Assembly: GCF_011813015.1 (NCBI RefSeq)
Contig: NZ_QHLQ01000006.1
Coordinates: 1 to 64,000, forward strand
DNA length: 64,000 nt
Reading direction: 5' to 3'
Source: Parasedimentitalea denitrificans
Lineage (GTDB): Bacteria; Pseudomonadota; Alphaproteobacteria; Rhodobacterales; Rhodobacteraceae
Position numbers and translations under genes: made by a program. Positions 49,802 to 60,012 of the stretch are shown one piece after another. How positions within the stretch are numbered: position 1 is the stretch's first letter; each line of letters begins with the position of its first letter. The notes below the pieces were generated by a model. The model was not told where the DNA came from, ran no database searches, and worked only from the letters and a program-made list of their open reading frames with translations.

Positions 49802-50476
49802 ATGAGGCCGCAAACCAAAGAGCGCATGACCCTTGCCGATGCCGAAATTGGTGCTGTTGCACACCTGTATCGCGCCGAGGTCTACCGAAGCACCATCTGG
49901 CGCACTCGACTGGACACGACCACAAACTGGGCGGTTGTGACGTTGGGCGTGGCCCTGTCGATTACCTTTTCTTCCCCCGATGCATCACCACTCCCATTAA
50001 TCCTGGTTGGCATCCTGATCATTTTCTTTCTGTTACTCGAGGCGAGACGATATCGCTATTTCAACGTCTTTCGTGCCCGTGCGCGCTGGCTTGAACGGCA
50101 TTTCTACGCGCCGCTGCTGTATGACGGCGATTTGCATATGGAAGAAAACTGGCAAAAGGTGCTTGCGACCGACTATCTGCAGCCAGAATACCACGTCAAT
50201 TACATGACGTCCGTAGGGCGCCGTATTCGCCATAACTATCTGTGGATTCTTTTAATCCAATCCCTTGCCTATGCTGGTAAAATTCTGGTCCACCCCAGCC
50301 CCATCACGTCAGTTCAGCAAGGCATTTCGCGGGCTGACGTTGGTCCGTTACCCGGCGAATTGGTGATCGCCATTGGCGTCGTCTACGTCATAAGTTGGGG
50401 CGCCATTGCCATGTGGAGCGGCTGGAGTGATGCCGCGCGCGCCAGTGTTCGACGCTCAAATACTTATATGGGATAA
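49802..50476 (+). CDS. DUF2270 membrane protein
   Basis: The 224-residue product has N-terminal AEIGAVAHLYRAEVYRSTIWRTRLDTTTNWAVV, two adjacent membrane segments (about residues 45-80), LLEARRYRYFNVFRARARWLERHFYAPLL, and two C-terminal membrane segments, a pattern I associate with the DUF2270 family. The ATG at 49802 follows a GGGGGA site; 49784 and 49745 are in-frame alternatives. Its FNR box and its position between ccoGHIS and ccoNOQP suggest a role in low-oxygen respiration. Function unknown. Confidence 0.8.
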   Translation: MRPQTKERMTLADAEIGAVAHLYRAEVYRSTIWRTRLDTTTNWAVVTLGVALSITFSSPDASPLPLILVGILIIFFLLLEARRYRYFNVFRARARWLERHFYAPLLYDGDLHMEENWQKVLATDYLQPEYHVNYMTSVGRRIRHNYLWILLIQSLAYAGKILVHPSPITSVQQGISRADVGPLPGELVIAIGVVYVISWGAIAMWSGWSDAARASVRRSNTYMG

Positions 50477-50518
50477 AGACAGAACACACTGATCACGCTG
50501 ACCAATCTCCAAATGCGA

Positions 50519-50544
50519 AACGCAGCGCTGTGTAGCGCTGCGTT
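50519..50544. terminator. Hairpin between the DUF2270 gene and ccoP (convergent)
   Basis: The arms AACGCAGCGCT and AGCGCTGCGTT pair perfectly around GTGT between two convergent genes. There is no long T-run, so it may be a weak two-way terminator or protect 3' ends. Confidence 0.6.
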
Positions 50545-50612
50545 CGTGAGGGGCAACTAGAGCCCCCAATTTTCGGAACTTTGAAGCCCCCTCAGGAAGC
50601 CAAAACTCTGAC

Positions 50613-51482
50613 TTATTCACCGCCGCCAAGCTGGTGAACATAGGCGGTAACAGCACGGATCTGCCATTCGGTCAGACGTGTGTTCCACGCTGGCATAACG
50701 CCATATCGTGAATTGTTCACGGTCTCGCTCAAAGTGGAATAGTCACCACCGTACAGCCAGATCGCATCCGCCAGGTTCGGTGCACCCTGATCACGATCAC
50801 CAGTGCCGTCTTCGGCGTGGCACGACGAACAGTTGTCTTCAAAGACAACGGCACCGGCTTCTACCTTGGATGCATCCTGCGCTTCGCCTGACAGAGACAT
50901 GACAAAGTTCACAACCTGGTCGATCTCAGCCGGTTCCAGCAACTCATCACGGCCAAAGGCAGGCATCTCAGAGTAGCGCGCTTCGTCGCTGTCTTCGTTG
51001 CGGATACCATGAGTGATGGTGGTATGGATGGCTTCCATGTCACCGCCCCACAGCCAGCTGTCGTCCAGCAGGTTAGGATAACCCTTTGCACCAGCCGCGC
51101 CAGAACCGTGGCACTGTGCACACCAGGTCATGAAGACCGCATTCCCAGCCGAAGTTGCATAACCGTTCAGCTCCGCATCACCGGCAATCGCCGTCAGATC
51201 AGCCGAGGCCAGCTGTGCGTTGATGGCAGCGTTGCCCTCTTCGACTGCAGCAATCTCGTTTGCGACGTTAGCGCGGGTTGACCATCCCAGCACCCCAGAG
51301 GTGGCCTGATTGATCATTGGCCATGCTGGGTAGGCAATCGTATAACCGATACCCCAGATGATGGTCAGATACAGACACCACAACCACCAGCGTGGCATCG
51401 GGTTATCAAACTCTTCGATCCCGTCCCACACGTGACCGGTGGTGTTTGGATCGCCCTCGAACTTCTTAGACTTTTTTGTCAT
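50613..51482 (-). CDS. ccoP: cbb3-type cytochrome c oxidase diheme subunit III
   Basis: CcoP is the membrane-anchored diheme cytochrome that passes electrons to CcoO/CcoN. The 289-residue protein has an N-terminal membrane region ([25 protein letters not shown]) and two class I heme sites, CAQCHGSG and CSSCHAED, with methionine ligands in later loops (SEMPAF and GVMPAW). Its start overlaps ccoQ by 4 bp. It is last in ccoNOQP. Confidence 0.98.
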   Translation of the reverse strand: MTKKSKKFEGDPNTTGHVWDGIEEFDNPMPRWWLWCLYLTIIWGIGYTIAYPAWPMINQATSGVLGWSTRANVANEIAAVEEGNAAINAQLASADLTAIAGDAELNGYATSAGNAVFMTWCAQCHGSGAAGAKGYPNLLDDSWLWGGDMEAIHTTITHGIRNEDSDEARYSEMPAFGRDELLEPAEIDQVVNFVMSLSGEAQDASKVEAGAVVFEDNCSSCHAEDGTGDRDQGAPNLADAIWLYGGDYSTLSETVNNSRYGVMPAWNTRLTEWQIRAVTAYVHQLGGGE

Positions 51483-51691
51483 GTCCTCGCCTCCTTGGAT
51501 GCGGCGGGTTTATCTGCGCCCATCTGGGGCGCAGGTGCGTCAACGTGGCGAAACGGGATGTTGGCAACATCGTCGTATATCTTGGTGCTGCCGGGGCGAA
51601 ACGCCCAGATGATAACCGTTACAAAAACAGCAAACAGGAACAGCAGCATCCAGCTATCGGCGAATTCCCTAAGGAAAGTGTAGATATCCAT
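51479..51691 (-). CDS. ccoQ: cbb3-type oxidase small subunit CcoQ
   Basis: The 70-residue protein has one membrane segment ([23 protein letters not shown]) and an Arg/Pro-containing tail, typical of CcoQ, which stabilises the oxidase. It lies 11 bp after ccoO and overlaps ccoP as ATGA. Confidence 0.95.
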   Translation of the reverse strand: MDIYTFLREFADSWMLLFLFAVFVTVIIWAFRPGSTKIYDDVANIPFRHVDAPAPQMGADKPAASKEART

Positions 51692-51702
51692 CTGTCCCTC
51701 CC

Positions 51703-52431
51703 TTAGCGGCTAGCAACGGGGGTAAAGGTCGAGAAATCAACCAAAGTACCCAGCATCTGCAGATAGGCCACAAGCGCATCCATTTCAGTCAGCTCTGCAC
51801 GACCGTCAAAGTTACGCACGCTCACTTTGTCACCATAGCGTTCGATCAGACCGTCATAGTCGCTGTCCGGATCCGCTTGGACCCTAAAGTCAGCCTGAGC
51901 ACTGGCGATCATCTCATCTGTATACGGCACACCGACCATTGCGTTGGTGGCGATCAGGTCAGCGACATATTTACCGTCGATAATCGTGTCCTCCAGGAAG
52001 CCATATTTTGGCATCACAGATTCCGGCACCACTGACTGCGGATCACGCAGGTGATCGACATGCCACTCATCCGAGTAACGCCCGCCGACCCGGGCCAAAT
52101 CTGGCCCCGTCCGCTTGGACCCCCACTGGTGTGGGTGGTCGTATTTGGACTCTGCCGCCAGTGAGTAGTGGCCGTAGCGCTCTACTTCATCGCGCATTGG
52201 ACGGATCATCTGGCTGTGGCAGGTGTAGCACCCTTCACGAACGTAGATATCCCGCCCAGTCAGCTCCAGCGGAGTGTAGGGGCGCATGCCCTCTACATCT
52301 TCGATGGTGTTTTCCAGCCAGAACAGTGGTGCGATTTGCACCAAACCGCCGATGGACACGACGAGCAGGCTGCAAACCAGCAGCAGGGTCGCGTTGGTCT
52401 CGAGGACCTTGTGTTTGTCGAGAAATGACAT
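51703..52431 (-). CDS. ccoO: cbb3-type cytochrome c oxidase monoheme subunit II
   Basis: CcoO carries a single c-type heme and relays electrons within cbb3 oxidase. The 242-residue protein has an N-terminal membrane anchor ([23 protein letters not shown]), the heme site [12 protein letters not shown], and a methionine in [14 protein letters not shown] as likely axial ligand. It follows ccoN by 14 bp. Confidence 0.98.
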   Translation of the reverse strand: MSFLDKHKVLETNATLLLVCSLLVVSIGGLVQIAPLFWLENTIEDVEGMRPYTPLELTGRDIYVREGCYTCHSQMIRPMRDEVERYGHYSLAAESKYDHPHQWGSKRTGPDLARVGGRYSDEWHVDHLRDPQSVVPESVMPKYGFLEDTIIDGKYVADLIATNAMVGVPYTDEMIASAQADFRVQADPDSDYDGLIERYGDKVSVRNFDGRAELTEMDALVAYLQMLGTLVDFSTFTPVASR

Positions 52432-52445
52432 TGTTTCAGTCCTCC

Positions 52446-54056
52446 TTATTCAGCTGGAACCGCGACAGTAAGGCTGGCCTCTTTGGCCGGTGCCCGACGA
52501 ACGGTCATCCACAGGTTGTAACACATGACCACAGCGCCAGAGAGGAACATAAGTCCGCCCAATCCACGCACGATGTTCATTGGAGTTTTGGCAGCAACGG
52601 TGTCAGCGAACGAGTTCACCAGGAAGCCGTTGGCATCTACTTCACGCCACATCAGGCCTTCCATGATACCGGTGACCCACATCGACGCGGCGTACAGAAC
52701 GATACCGATCGTGGCGAGCCAGAAGTGCCAGGACACCAGGCTAAGGCTATAAAGGCGCTCACGCTTCCACAGAACCGGAACCAGATAGTACAGCGCACCA
52801 AAGGTGATCATACCGTTCCAGCCCAAGGCTCCCGAGTGCACGTGGCCAATGGTCCAGTCAGTGTAATGGCTCAGCGCGTTCACAGCGCGGATCGACATCA
52901 TCGGACCTTCAAAGGTCGACATGCCGTAAAAGCCAAGCGAGATCACCATCATCCGGATAACCGGGTCGGTGCGCAGCTTGTCCCATGCACCAGACAGGGT
53001 CATCAGACCGTTGATCATGCCACCCCAAGACGGCATCCACAGCACAATCGAGAACACCATGCCCAGCGTTGTCGCCCAGTCAGGCAGCGCTGTGTAGTGC
53101 AGGTGGTGTGGACCAGCCCAGATATACAGGAAGATCAGCGCCCAGAAGTGGATGATCGACAGCTTGTACGAGAACACAGGACGTTCGGCCTGTTTCGGGA
53201 TAAAGTAGTACATCATGCCAAGGAAACCGGCGGTCAGGAAGAAGCCCACAGCGTTGTGGCCGTACCACCATTGAACCATGGCATCCTGCACACCAGAGAA
53301 GACCTGCACCGACTTGGAACCCCAGATCGAAACCGGGATCGACAGGTTGTTGACCACGTGAAGCATGGCAACGGTGATGATAAAGGCAAGGTAGAACCAG
53401 TTTGCCACATAGATGTGCGGCTCTTTGCGTTTGATCAGCGTGCCTAGGAACACAGCCAGATAAGCAAGCCAGACCACAGTCAGCCAGATGTCCACATACC
53501 ATTCGGGTTCTGCGTATTCTTTCGACTGCGTACCGCCCAACAGGTAGCCAGTCGCCGCCAGAACGATGAACAACTGATATCCCCAGAACACGAACCATGC
53601 TGTGTTGCCGCCCCAAAGGCGCGCAGCACAGGTGCGCTGAACCACATAGAACGATGTGGCGATCAGAGCATTACCACCAAAGGCAAAAATCACCGCCGAG
53701 GTGTGCAACGGGCGCAGGCGGCCAAAGTTGGCGTATCCTTCGGCCCATTCAAAGTTCAGCGCCGGAAAGGCCAGCTGAAATGCGATAAAAACACCAGCCA
53801 GAAAGCCAACCACACCCCAAAGGGCGGTGGCGATCACACCAGCGCGTACGACACTGTCGAAATATTCATTTTCCACTGACCCGGCCATGACTTGCGGCTC
53901 GTCGGTGTTGCGAAGAACGTGGATAAACAGCCCAGCAGCAACGACCATAATAATGATCGCATGCACCAAATAAGCTATATCCCGCGCATAATTGGTCGCA
54001 AGCATCGCAAAAAGCACAACCAAACCAAGCGCTATTAGCTTGATATAATTAGACAT
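52446..54056 (-). CDS. ccoN: cbb3-type cytochrome c oxidase catalytic subunit I
   Basis: CcoN is the oxygen-reducing, proton-pumping subunit with heme b, heme b3 and CuB. The 536-residue protein has about twelve membrane segments and histidine-rich landmarks of the family: [55 protein letters not shown] and [16 protein letters not shown]. It opens ccoNOQP. A perfect FNR box lies 94 bp upstream, so expression should rise when oxygen falls. Confidence 0.99.
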   Translation of the reverse strand: MSNYIKLIALGLVVLFAMLATNYARDIAYLVHAIIIMVVAAGLFIHVLRNTDEPQVMAGSVENEYFDSVVRAGVIATALWGVVGFLAGVFIAFQLAFPALNFEWAEGYANFGRLRPLHTSAVIFAFGGNALIATSFYVVQRTCAARLWGGNTAWFVFWGYQLFIVLAATGYLLGGTQSKEYAEPEWYVDIWLTVVWLAYLAVFLGTLIKRKEPHIYVANWFYLAFIITVAMLHVVNNLSIPVSIWGSKSVQVFSGVQDAMVQWWYGHNAVGFFLTAGFLGMMYYFIPKQAERPVFSYKLSIIHFWALIFLYIWAGPHHLHYTALPDWATTLGMVFSIVLWMPSWGGMINGLMTLSGAWDKLRTDPVIRMMVISLGFYGMSTFEGPMMSIRAVNALSHYTDWTIGHVHSGALGWNGMITFGALYYLVPVLWKRERLYSLSLVSWHFWLATIGIVLYAASMWVTGIMEGLMWREVDANGFLVNSFADTVAAKTPMNIVRGLGGLMFLSGAVVMCYNLWMTVRRAPAKEASLTVAVPAE

Positions 54057-54149
54057 ACTATGTCCCTTTATCTTGCCCCGCGCGATTCTTGTGCCGCGCC
54101 AGACGGATTTAGACTGAGCGCTTGATGCAAAATGAAAGCACCTACTGCT

Positions 54150-54163
54150 TTGATCTACATCAA
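54150..54163. promoter_or_regulatory. Perfect FNR box between ccoN and the stress-protein gene
   Basis: TTGATCTACATCAA matches all ten defined positions of TTGAT-N4-ATCAA. It lies 94 bp before ccoN on one side and about 90 bp before the universal stress protein gene on the other, so FnrL may control both. Confidence 0.9.
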
Positions 54164-54253
54164 GACATACTATGACGATCTATGTGTAGCCTCTCCACAG
54201 AAAGCAATTAGTGCAGCCGTATTTTGGTAAGTTGCACTGCGCATGAGGTAGAA

Positions 54254-55093
54254 ATGTCCTATAAATCGTTGCTTACAGTACTAACTGCGACCGAAACCGC
54301 AAAAACACCGTTAAACCAGCTTGCGACTCTGGCTGGTCATTTTGATGGCCACGCCGAGGCTCTCTGTCTGGGCGTCGACCGAACGCAGACGGGGTATTAC
54401 TACGCTGGCGCCAATGCCATGGTGCTGCAGGAATCCCTGTCTCGGGCCAAGGAAGAGGCGACGCGGGTGCAAGACCACGCTGAAACGGTGCTGGCAAAAT
54501 CCGGTGTTAACTGGTCTGCGGAATCCGGCGTCGCTCAAATCGCTGATTTGGGTCGACATGTGGCTCAGCGCGCCCGGTTCTCGGATCTTGTGGTGCTAGG
54601 CAAACCCTATGGTCGTGACCGCAATGTCGAAGCAGAGCCCATTGTCGAGGCCGCTCTGTTCGAAGGCCATGCTCCGGTTCTTATGGTCCCTGACAAAGCC
54701 AACGTGGTGACGCAACCAAAGACAGTTATGGTGGCCTGGAACGAAAGCGTTGAGGCCCTGACTGCGATCCGCAAAGCGTTACCGTTTTTGGTGAAGGCTG
54801 ACTTGGTTCGGGTCGTGGTAATTGCCCCCCCTCAGCATGGGCCAGAGCGATCGGATCCTGGCGGCATGCTAAGTCAGATGCTGGCGCGTCATGGGGTAAA
54901 ATGCGAAATCGACGTGCTCAGCAAATCACTAAGTCGCGTGTCTGACATCCTGAACCGCCACGCCGTCGACACCGCGTCCGAAATGATTGTAATGGGGGCT
55001 TACGGGCATTCCCGTTTCCGCGAGGCCATACTCGGTGGCGCAACTCGCAATATGCTGGAACAGGCCACAGTCCCTGTTTTCATGGCGCACTAA
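54254..55093 (+). CDS. Tandem universal stress protein (UspA family)
   Basis: The 279-residue protein has two Usp domains. The first is degenerate (SYKSLLTVLTATETAKTPLNQL), and the second is KTVMVAWNESVEALTAIRKALPFL with the nucleotide-type glycine loop GAYGHSRFREAILGGATRNML. The start at 54254 follows a GAGG site; the frame is open a further ten codons. It diverges from ccoN across a perfect FNR box, so it is likely induced under low oxygen. It converges on fnrL, with a perfect hairpin between them. Confidence 0.93.
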   Translation: MSYKSLLTVLTATETAKTPLNQLATLAGHFDGHAEALCLGVDRTQTGYYYAGANAMVLQESLSRAKEEATRVQDHAETVLAKSGVNWSAESGVAQIADLGRHVAQRARFSDLVVLGKPYGRDRNVEAEPIVEAALFEGHAPVLMVPDKANVVTQPKTVMVAWNESVEALTAIRKALPFLVKADLVRVVVIAPPQHGPERSDPGGMLSQMLARHGVKCEIDVLSKSLSRVSDILNRHAVDTASEMIVMGAYGHSRFREAILGGATRNMLEQATVPVFMAH

Positions 55094-55099
55094 TGACAG

Positions 55100-55131
55100 A
55101 TTTAGGGGGCGCGCTTGCTCGCCCCCTAAAT
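55100..55131. terminator. Bidirectional terminator between usp and fnrL
   Basis: The 12-base arms ATTTAGGGGGCG and CGCCCCCTAAAT pair perfectly around an 8-base loop between convergent genes. The flanking A/T stretches inside the stem serve both strands. Confidence 0.8.
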
Positions 55132-55146
55132 GACCGGCAAAGGGTA

Positions 55147-55887
55147 TCAGCCGATAAACCCGCCATCACCATCGTCACCTGCTTCACTTAGCAGGCGCTC
55201 CATGTTCGGCACGGTAATATGACGTTTGCCCTCTAGCTTGATCACATCATCGCGTTTCAGCGCTGACATCTGACGGCTAACTGTTTCTAGGGTCAGACCC
55301 AGATAGTCGGCCATTGCCTCACGCGTTAGCGGCAAATCAAACACGATGTTTTTGCCAATGCCATTTGATGCCAGCGAAGCGTCGCGGCGCACAATTATGG
55401 ACAGCAGGCTAGCGATTTTCTCACGCGCGGTTTTGCGGCCTAGAACCAGCATCCACTCACGCGCTGCGTCCAGCTCATCCAGGGTCATTTCCAAGAGCCG
55501 TTGCGCAACATGCGGGGTGCGTTCCATCAATTCTTCGAAAGGTTTCTTTCGAAAGCAGCACATCACAACATCGGTGGTGGCGACCACATTATATGCCGCA
55601 CCGTCTCGCCCGGGGCGACCAACAAAATCGCTGGGCAGAAGAAGGCCAACCATTTGGGTCCGCCCATCTTCCATGGTCTGTGTCAGAGTTGCGACTCCTG
55701 ACACGACAGAGCCAACGAAGCCCATTAAGTCTCCAGACCAAATTACGGTCTGGCCAGCCTCGTAGGTTCGGTAGTATTTGATAGCGTCCAGTTCCACCAG
55801 CTCATCAGCATTGCAACGCGCGCAAACGGCGCGGTGGCGGATAGGGCAACTTTCACAGTTAACTGAAGTAATATTCGGGGTGCTCAT
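55147..55887 (-). CDS. fnrL: FnrL-type oxygen-sensing transcription regulator
   Basis: FnrL is a Crp/Fnr-family activator whose oxygen-labile 4Fe-4S cluster controls anaerobic and microaerobic genes. The start ATG at 55887 gives 246 residues (MSTPNITSVNCESCPIRHRA); a TTG at 55899 is unlikely. The N-terminal cysteine cluster CESCPIRHRAVCARC and an internal cysteine before FRKKPFEE provide cluster ligands. A cNMP-type beta roll and a C-terminal helix-turn-helix (LGLTLETVSRQMSALKRDDVI) follow; the E..SR contacts predict TTGAT half-sites. An FNR box lies 13 bp upstream, suggesting autoregulation. Confidence 0.96.
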   Translation of the reverse strand: MSTPNITSVNCESCPIRHRAVCARCNADELVELDAIKYYRTYEAGQTVIWSGDLMGFVGSVVSGVATLTQTMEDGRTQMVGLLLPSDFVGRPGRDGAAYNVVATTDVVMCCFRKKPFEELMERTPHVAQRLLEMTLDELDAAREWMLVLGRKTAREKIASLLSIIVRRDASLASNGIGKNIVFDLPLTREAMADYLGLTLETVSRQMSALKRDDVIKLEGKRHITVPNMERLLSEAGDDGDGGFIG

Positions 55888-55899
55888 CAATCGTCCCAA

Positions 55900-55913
55900 T
55901 TGATCTGGGTCAA
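55900..55913. promoter_or_regulatory. FNR box between fnrL and hemN
   Basis: TTGATCTGGGTCAA matches TTGAT-N4-ATCAA at 9 of 10 positions. It is 13 bp before the fnrL start codon, a position suited to autorepression, and 36 bp before hemN, where it could activate or repress depending on the start site. Confidence 0.8.
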
Positions 55914-55948
55914 GGTTAGTCCTGTTAGACCTCGACTACATTACCCAA

Positions 55949-57307
55949 ATGACACAGGAATCACAATTGGCCAAGCTCGGTTTATTCGACGCCAAAGTGC
56001 CGCGCTACACCAGCTATCCAACAGCTCCACAATTCCGTAACGACGTTGATCCGACGCGGTTTTCTGATTGGATATCAAAGATCAAGCCAAACAGCTCGAT
56101 CTCGCTATACATCCATGTGCCGTTCTGCCGCAGGCTGTGTTGGTTCTGCGCCTGCCGAACTCAGGGCACCCAAAGCGATTCTCCAGTCCGCGCCTATCTT
56201 GAGGTTCTGAAGGCTGAAATCGCAATGCTGGGCCGAATCCTGCCCGAAGGTGTGAACCTGTCCCGGTTGCATTGGGGCGGTGGCACGCCGACCCTGCTAA
56301 CACCAGATATGATGACTGAACTGGCCGGGGCCGTGGCTGAAATTGCGCCTTTTGCCCCTGACGCAGAGTTCTCGGTAGAAATTGATCCTAACGAGATTGA
56401 CGAACGGCGCCTGGATGCACTGGCCGCCGCAGGTATGAACCGTGCCTCTGTTGGGGTTCAGGATTTTGACCCTGAGATCCAACAAACAATTGGCCGTATT
56501 CAAAGCTACGAACTCACTCGCAACGCCATTGAGATGATCCGCGCCCGCGGCATCCACAGCCTAAACGCCGACATCCTGTACGGGCTGCCGCATCAAAACC
56601 AGGAACGGATGACAGAAAGCGTTCAAAAGCTGCTGTCGCTGAACCCCGACCGGGTTGCGCTATATGGCTATGCCCATGTTCCCTGGGTGGCCAAACGACA
56701 GCAGATGATTCCAACAGATGCATTGCCTACACCACAAGAGCGGCTGGGACTATTCGAAACCGCACGCAAGCTGTTCCTGTGGGATCAATATGCCGAAATC
56801 GGAATTGACCACTTTGCCACTCAGACTGACGGGCTGACCACCGCGCAAAAGGCTGGTAAGCTGAAACGCAATTTCCAAGGCTACACCGATGATCAGTCCG
56901 AAGTTCTGATCGGCCTTGGGGCGTCTTCGATCTCGCGCTTCCCGCAGGGTTTTGCCCAAAACGCACCTGGAACCTCGGCCCATACCAAAGCGATCCGCGA
57001 AGGCTCGTTCTCGGTTACTCGCGGTCACACGTTCCAAGGCGAAGACAAATTGCGCGCCCGCCTGATCGAGTCGTTGATGTGCGATTTCCGGATCAACACA
57101 AACGAAATCACCGCTGACTTCGACATCACATCTACCGCGTTGCACCAGATGTTCACCAAGGTTGCCAATGACTTCCCTGATGCGCTGCAGGTTCTGCCGG
57201 ATGGGCTTTATATCCCCGAGCACGCCCGCCCCCTCACACGGATGATTGCCCGTGGTTTCGATGCCTATGACGAAACCAGTCAGGCCAAGCATTCTGCGGC
57301 GATTTGA
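55949..57307 (+). CDS. hemN: Oxygen-independent coproporphyrinogen III oxidase (radical SAM)
   Basis: HemN performs the HemF reaction without O2 using S-adenosylmethionine radicals. The 452-residue protein has PRYTSYPTAPQF at the N-terminus, the 4Fe-4S motif CRRLCWFC followed by AC, LHWGGGTPTLL, VEIDPNEI and a C-terminal HemN domain. It diverges from fnrL across an FNR box, which fits low-oxygen induction together with ccoNOQP. The length and CxxxCxxC spacing argue for a true HemN rather than the HemW heme chaperone. Confidence 0.97.
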   Translation: MTQESQLAKLGLFDAKVPRYTSYPTAPQFRNDVDPTRFSDWISKIKPNSSISLYIHVPFCRRLCWFCACRTQGTQSDSPVRAYLEVLKAEIAMLGRILPEGVNLSRLHWGGGTPTLLTPDMMTELAGAVAEIAPFAPDAEFSVEIDPNEIDERRLDALAAAGMNRASVGVQDFDPEIQQTIGRIQSYELTRNAIEMIRARGIHSLNADILYGLPHQNQERMTESVQKLLSLNPDRVALYGYAHVPWVAKRQQMIPTDALPTPQERLGLFETARKLFLWDQYAEIGIDHFATQTDGLTTAQKAGKLKRNFQGYTDDQSEVLIGLGASSISRFPQGFAQNAPGTSAHTKAIREGSFSVTRGHTFQGEDKLRARLIESLMCDFRINTNEITADFDITSTALHQMFTKVANDFPDALQVLPDGLYIPEHARPLTRMIARGFDAYDETSQAKHSAAI

Positions 57308-57327
57308 TCGAAGGATAACAAAACAGT

Positions 57328-58908
57328 TTACCGAGCCGCAGCCAACAGCGTACGGGTATACTCGTGCTGCGGATTGACAAAGATGTCCTCGGCGACCCCT
57401 GCTTCGACGACATCCCCCTGTTTCATCACAATGACCTTGTGGGACATGGCGCGCACCACGTTCAGGTCATGGGAAATGAACAGATAGGCCAGCCCGTAAC
57501 GGCGTTGCAAATCGCGCAACAGATCAACGATTTGCACCTGCACCGTCATATCCAGCGCCGAGGTCGGCTCGTCCAGAACCACCAGTTTTGGGCGTAGTAC
57601 CATAGCGCGGGCGATGGCGATGCGCTGACGTTGGCCACCAGAAAACTCATGCGGGTAACGGTCCATGGCGATTGGGTCTAATCCCACCTCGGTCATGATA
57701 TCCGCCACCAGATCACGTGGATCACGGTCAGGGTCAATCTTGTGGATTGCGACACCCTCGGCAATGATCTGCGCACAGGTCATCCGAGGTGATAGCGACC
57801 CAAACGGGTCCTGAAACACAATCTGCATGTCCTTGCGAAGCTGCCGCAGGTCCTTGGTCGAATACTTGCGCAGATCGTCGCCATGAAAGTTGACCTCGCC
57901 CTCAGAAGCAATCAGCCGCATGATGGCCAGCGCCATTGTGGTCTTGCCTGATCCACTTTCGCCAACAATTCCCAGCGTTTCACCCGCGCGGACGGAAATC
58001 GACGAGGGGTTTACCGCCTTTATGTGACCGACAGTGCGTTTCAGTAATCCACGTTGGATCGGAAACCAGACTTTTAGATCATCGGTACGGATCAATTCCT
58101 GAGAGTTCGCCGGCACCGGCTCTGGATGCCCTGCAGGTTCAGCCGCCAACAACATTTGCGTATAAGGGTGCTGTGGATTGTCGAAAATCTCGACCGTGGG
58201 GCCAGTCTCTACAATCTCACCGTCCTTCATCACGCAGACCTTGTCGGCAATTCGGCGCACGATGTTCAGATCATGGGTAATGAACAACAGTCCCATGCCT
58301 TCGCTGGCCTTCAACTCGGCCAACAGGTCTAGGATCTGCGCTTGAATGGTTACATCCAGCGCCGTTGTCGGCTCATCTGCGATCAGAACGTCAGGTTTGT
58401 TGGCCAGGGCCATGGCGATCATGATGCGTTGCCGTTGCCCGCCAGAAAGCTGGTGCGGATAAGATCCCAGACGATCTTCGGCGTCACGAATGCCAACTTT
58501 ATTCAGCAGCTCCAGAATACGGGCCCGAGCCCCTGCCCCCGACAGCCCCTGATGTAATGCCAGTGATTCCGCCAATTGCTTTTCAATGGTGTGTAGCGGG
58601 TTCAGCGAGGTCATCGGCTCTTGGAAAATGAAACTGATGTCATTGCCGCGCACGTCCATCAACCGGTCAGCATCGGCGCCGATCATTTCTTGACCGTCGT
58701 ACAGGACTGAACCTTCGACGATCGCGCTATCACCCAATAGCGAGACTGTGGACAGTGCAGTCACCGACTTACCCGACCCCGACTCGCCCACGAGGGCCAC
58801 GGTTTCCCCGCGATCCACGGTAAAGGACACGCCCTTTACCGCCATTGATGTCTTACCGTCCTGACGAAAAGAAACACGCAGGTCGTTCACTTGCAAAAGC
58901 GCGCTCAT
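57328..58908 (-). CDS. yejF: Peptide ABC transporter ATP-binding protein, fused two-domain (YejF-type)
   Basis: The 526-residue protein contains two complete ABC domains in tandem: Walker A GESGSGKS / GESGSGKT, signature LSGGQRQRI / FSGGQRQRI, and Walker B VLIADEP / LVVLDEP. This fused form is the YejF type of oligopeptide/microcin C importer. It overlaps yejE by 4 bp (ATGA) and ends the yejABEF operon. Its stop is 20 bp from convergent hemN. Substrates in other bacteria include microcin C and small peptides. Confidence 0.93.
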   Translation of the reverse strand: MSALLQVNDLRVSFRQDGKTSMAVKGVSFTVDRGETVALVGESGSGKSVTALSTVSLLGDSAIVEGSVLYDGQEMIGADADRLMDVRGNDISFIFQEPMTSLNPLHTIEKQLAESLALHQGLSGAGARARILELLNKVGIRDAEDRLGSYPHQLSGGQRQRIMIAMALANKPDVLIADEPTTALDVTIQAQILDLLAELKASEGMGLLFITHDLNIVRRIADKVCVMKDGEIVETGPTVEIFDNPQHPYTQMLLAAEPAGHPEPVPANSQELIRTDDLKVWFPIQRGLLKRTVGHIKAVNPSSISVRAGETLGIVGESGSGKTTMALAIMRLIASEGEVNFHGDDLRKYSTKDLRQLRKDMQIVFQDPFGSLSPRMTCAQIIAEGVAIHKIDPDRDPRDLVADIMTEVGLDPIAMDRYPHEFSGGQRQRIAIARAMVLRPKLVVLDEPTSALDMTVQVQIVDLLRDLQRRYGLAYLFISHDLNVVRAMSHKVIVMKQGDVVEAGVAEDIFVNPQHEYTRTLLAAAR

Positions 58909-60011
58909 GAGAAGGTCTTTCGGGGGTCAAATGCATCCCGCACGCCTTCGAATATGAAGACCAGCAGCGACAGCATGATGGCAAAGGTAAAGAACGCGGT
59001 GAAGGCTAGCCAGGGGGCTTCTAGGTTCTGTTTGGCCTGCAGGGTCAACTCTCCTAATGAGGGGGCAGATGACGGCAGACCAAAGCCCAAGAAGTCGAGC
59101 CCGGCTAGTGTTCCGATGGTGCCGGTGACGATAAACGGCATGAATGTCAGCGTTGCCACCATTGCATTCGGCAGCATGTGGCGGAACATGATGGTCACAT
59201 TGCTAACCCCAAGCGCCTTGGCTGCGCGGACATATTCCAAGTTACGCGCGCGCAGGAATTCTGCTCGCACCACGCCCACCAGACCGGTCCAGCCGAACAG
59301 GATCATAAGCCCGACCAACAGCCAGAAACTGCGGCCCAGAATGGCGAACAGAATGATGATCACATACAGCTGCGGTGTTGCGCTCCAGATCTCGATCACC
59401 CGCTGGAACACCAGATCGGTCCAGCCGCCGAAATACCCCTGAACGGCACCCGCTAGAATTCCCAGAACCGAGGCAGCACCGGTGACTATCAGGGTAAACA
59501 CGATCGACAGGCGGAACCCGTGGATCACCCGCGCTAGCACATCACGTTTGGTGTCGTCAGTGCCCAACCAGTTCTGCGCATTGGGTGGCAGTGGCGCGGC
59601 ACCGGGGCGGTCGACAGTGGTGTTGTAGGAATAAGGGATCAGCGGCCACAGGGTCCAGCCCTTCTCAAAGCCCTCAGCCTCGTATGAACCCGAACCAATT
59701 TCCGCGATGATTTCTTCAGGCTCATCAAAGCAATCCTCGATGCCACCCGAAACGATCAGACATTCGACCTCGGGGTCGCGATAGATTGCCTCGGTCTGGA
59801 AATCACCACCAAAGGCGGTTTCAGGGTAGAAGTTGAACACCGGCATAAAGAGCTCGCCGCGATAACTGACCAAGATCGGTTTGTCGTTGGCGATGAATTC
59901 GGCAAATAGCGTAATGCCGAACAACACAGCAAAGATGATCATCGACCAAAAGGCACGGGTGTTACGACGGAAATTGCGCCAGCGGCGTTGATTAAGAGGA
60001 GACATAGCCAT
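58905..60011 (-). CDS. yejE: Peptide ABC transporter permease (YejE-type)
   Basis: The start at 60011 follows a strong GGGAGGGG site and gives 368 residues; the open frame to 60059 overlaps yejB and is unlikely. An N-terminal membrane segment (FWSMIIFAVLFGITLFAEFIAN) precedes a long periplasmic region with an unusual acidic/Cys stretch (DPEVECLIVSGGIEDCFDEPEEII). The binding-protein-dependent permease core follows (EFLRARNLEYVRAAKALGVS, then GLPSSAPSLGELTLQAKQNL). It pairs with YejB. Confidence 0.93.
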   Translation of the reverse strand: MAMSPLNQRRWRNFRRNTRAFWSMIIFAVLFGITLFAEFIANDKPILVSYRGELFMPVFNFYPETAFGGDFQTEAIYRDPEVECLIVSGGIEDCFDEPEEIIAEIGSGSYEAEGFEKGWTLWPLIPYSYNTTVDRPGAAPLPPNAQNWLGTDDTKRDVLARVIHGFRLSIVFTLIVTGAASVLGILAGAVQGYFGGWTDLVFQRVIEIWSATPQLYVIIILFAILGRSFWLLVGLMILFGWTGLVGVVRAEFLRARNLEYVRAAKALGVSNVTIMFRHMLPNAMVATLTFMPFIVTGTIGTLAGLDFLGFGLPSSAPSLGELTLQAKQNLEAPWLAFTAFFTFAIMLSLLVFIFEGVRDAFDPRKTFS

Positions 60012-60012
60012 T

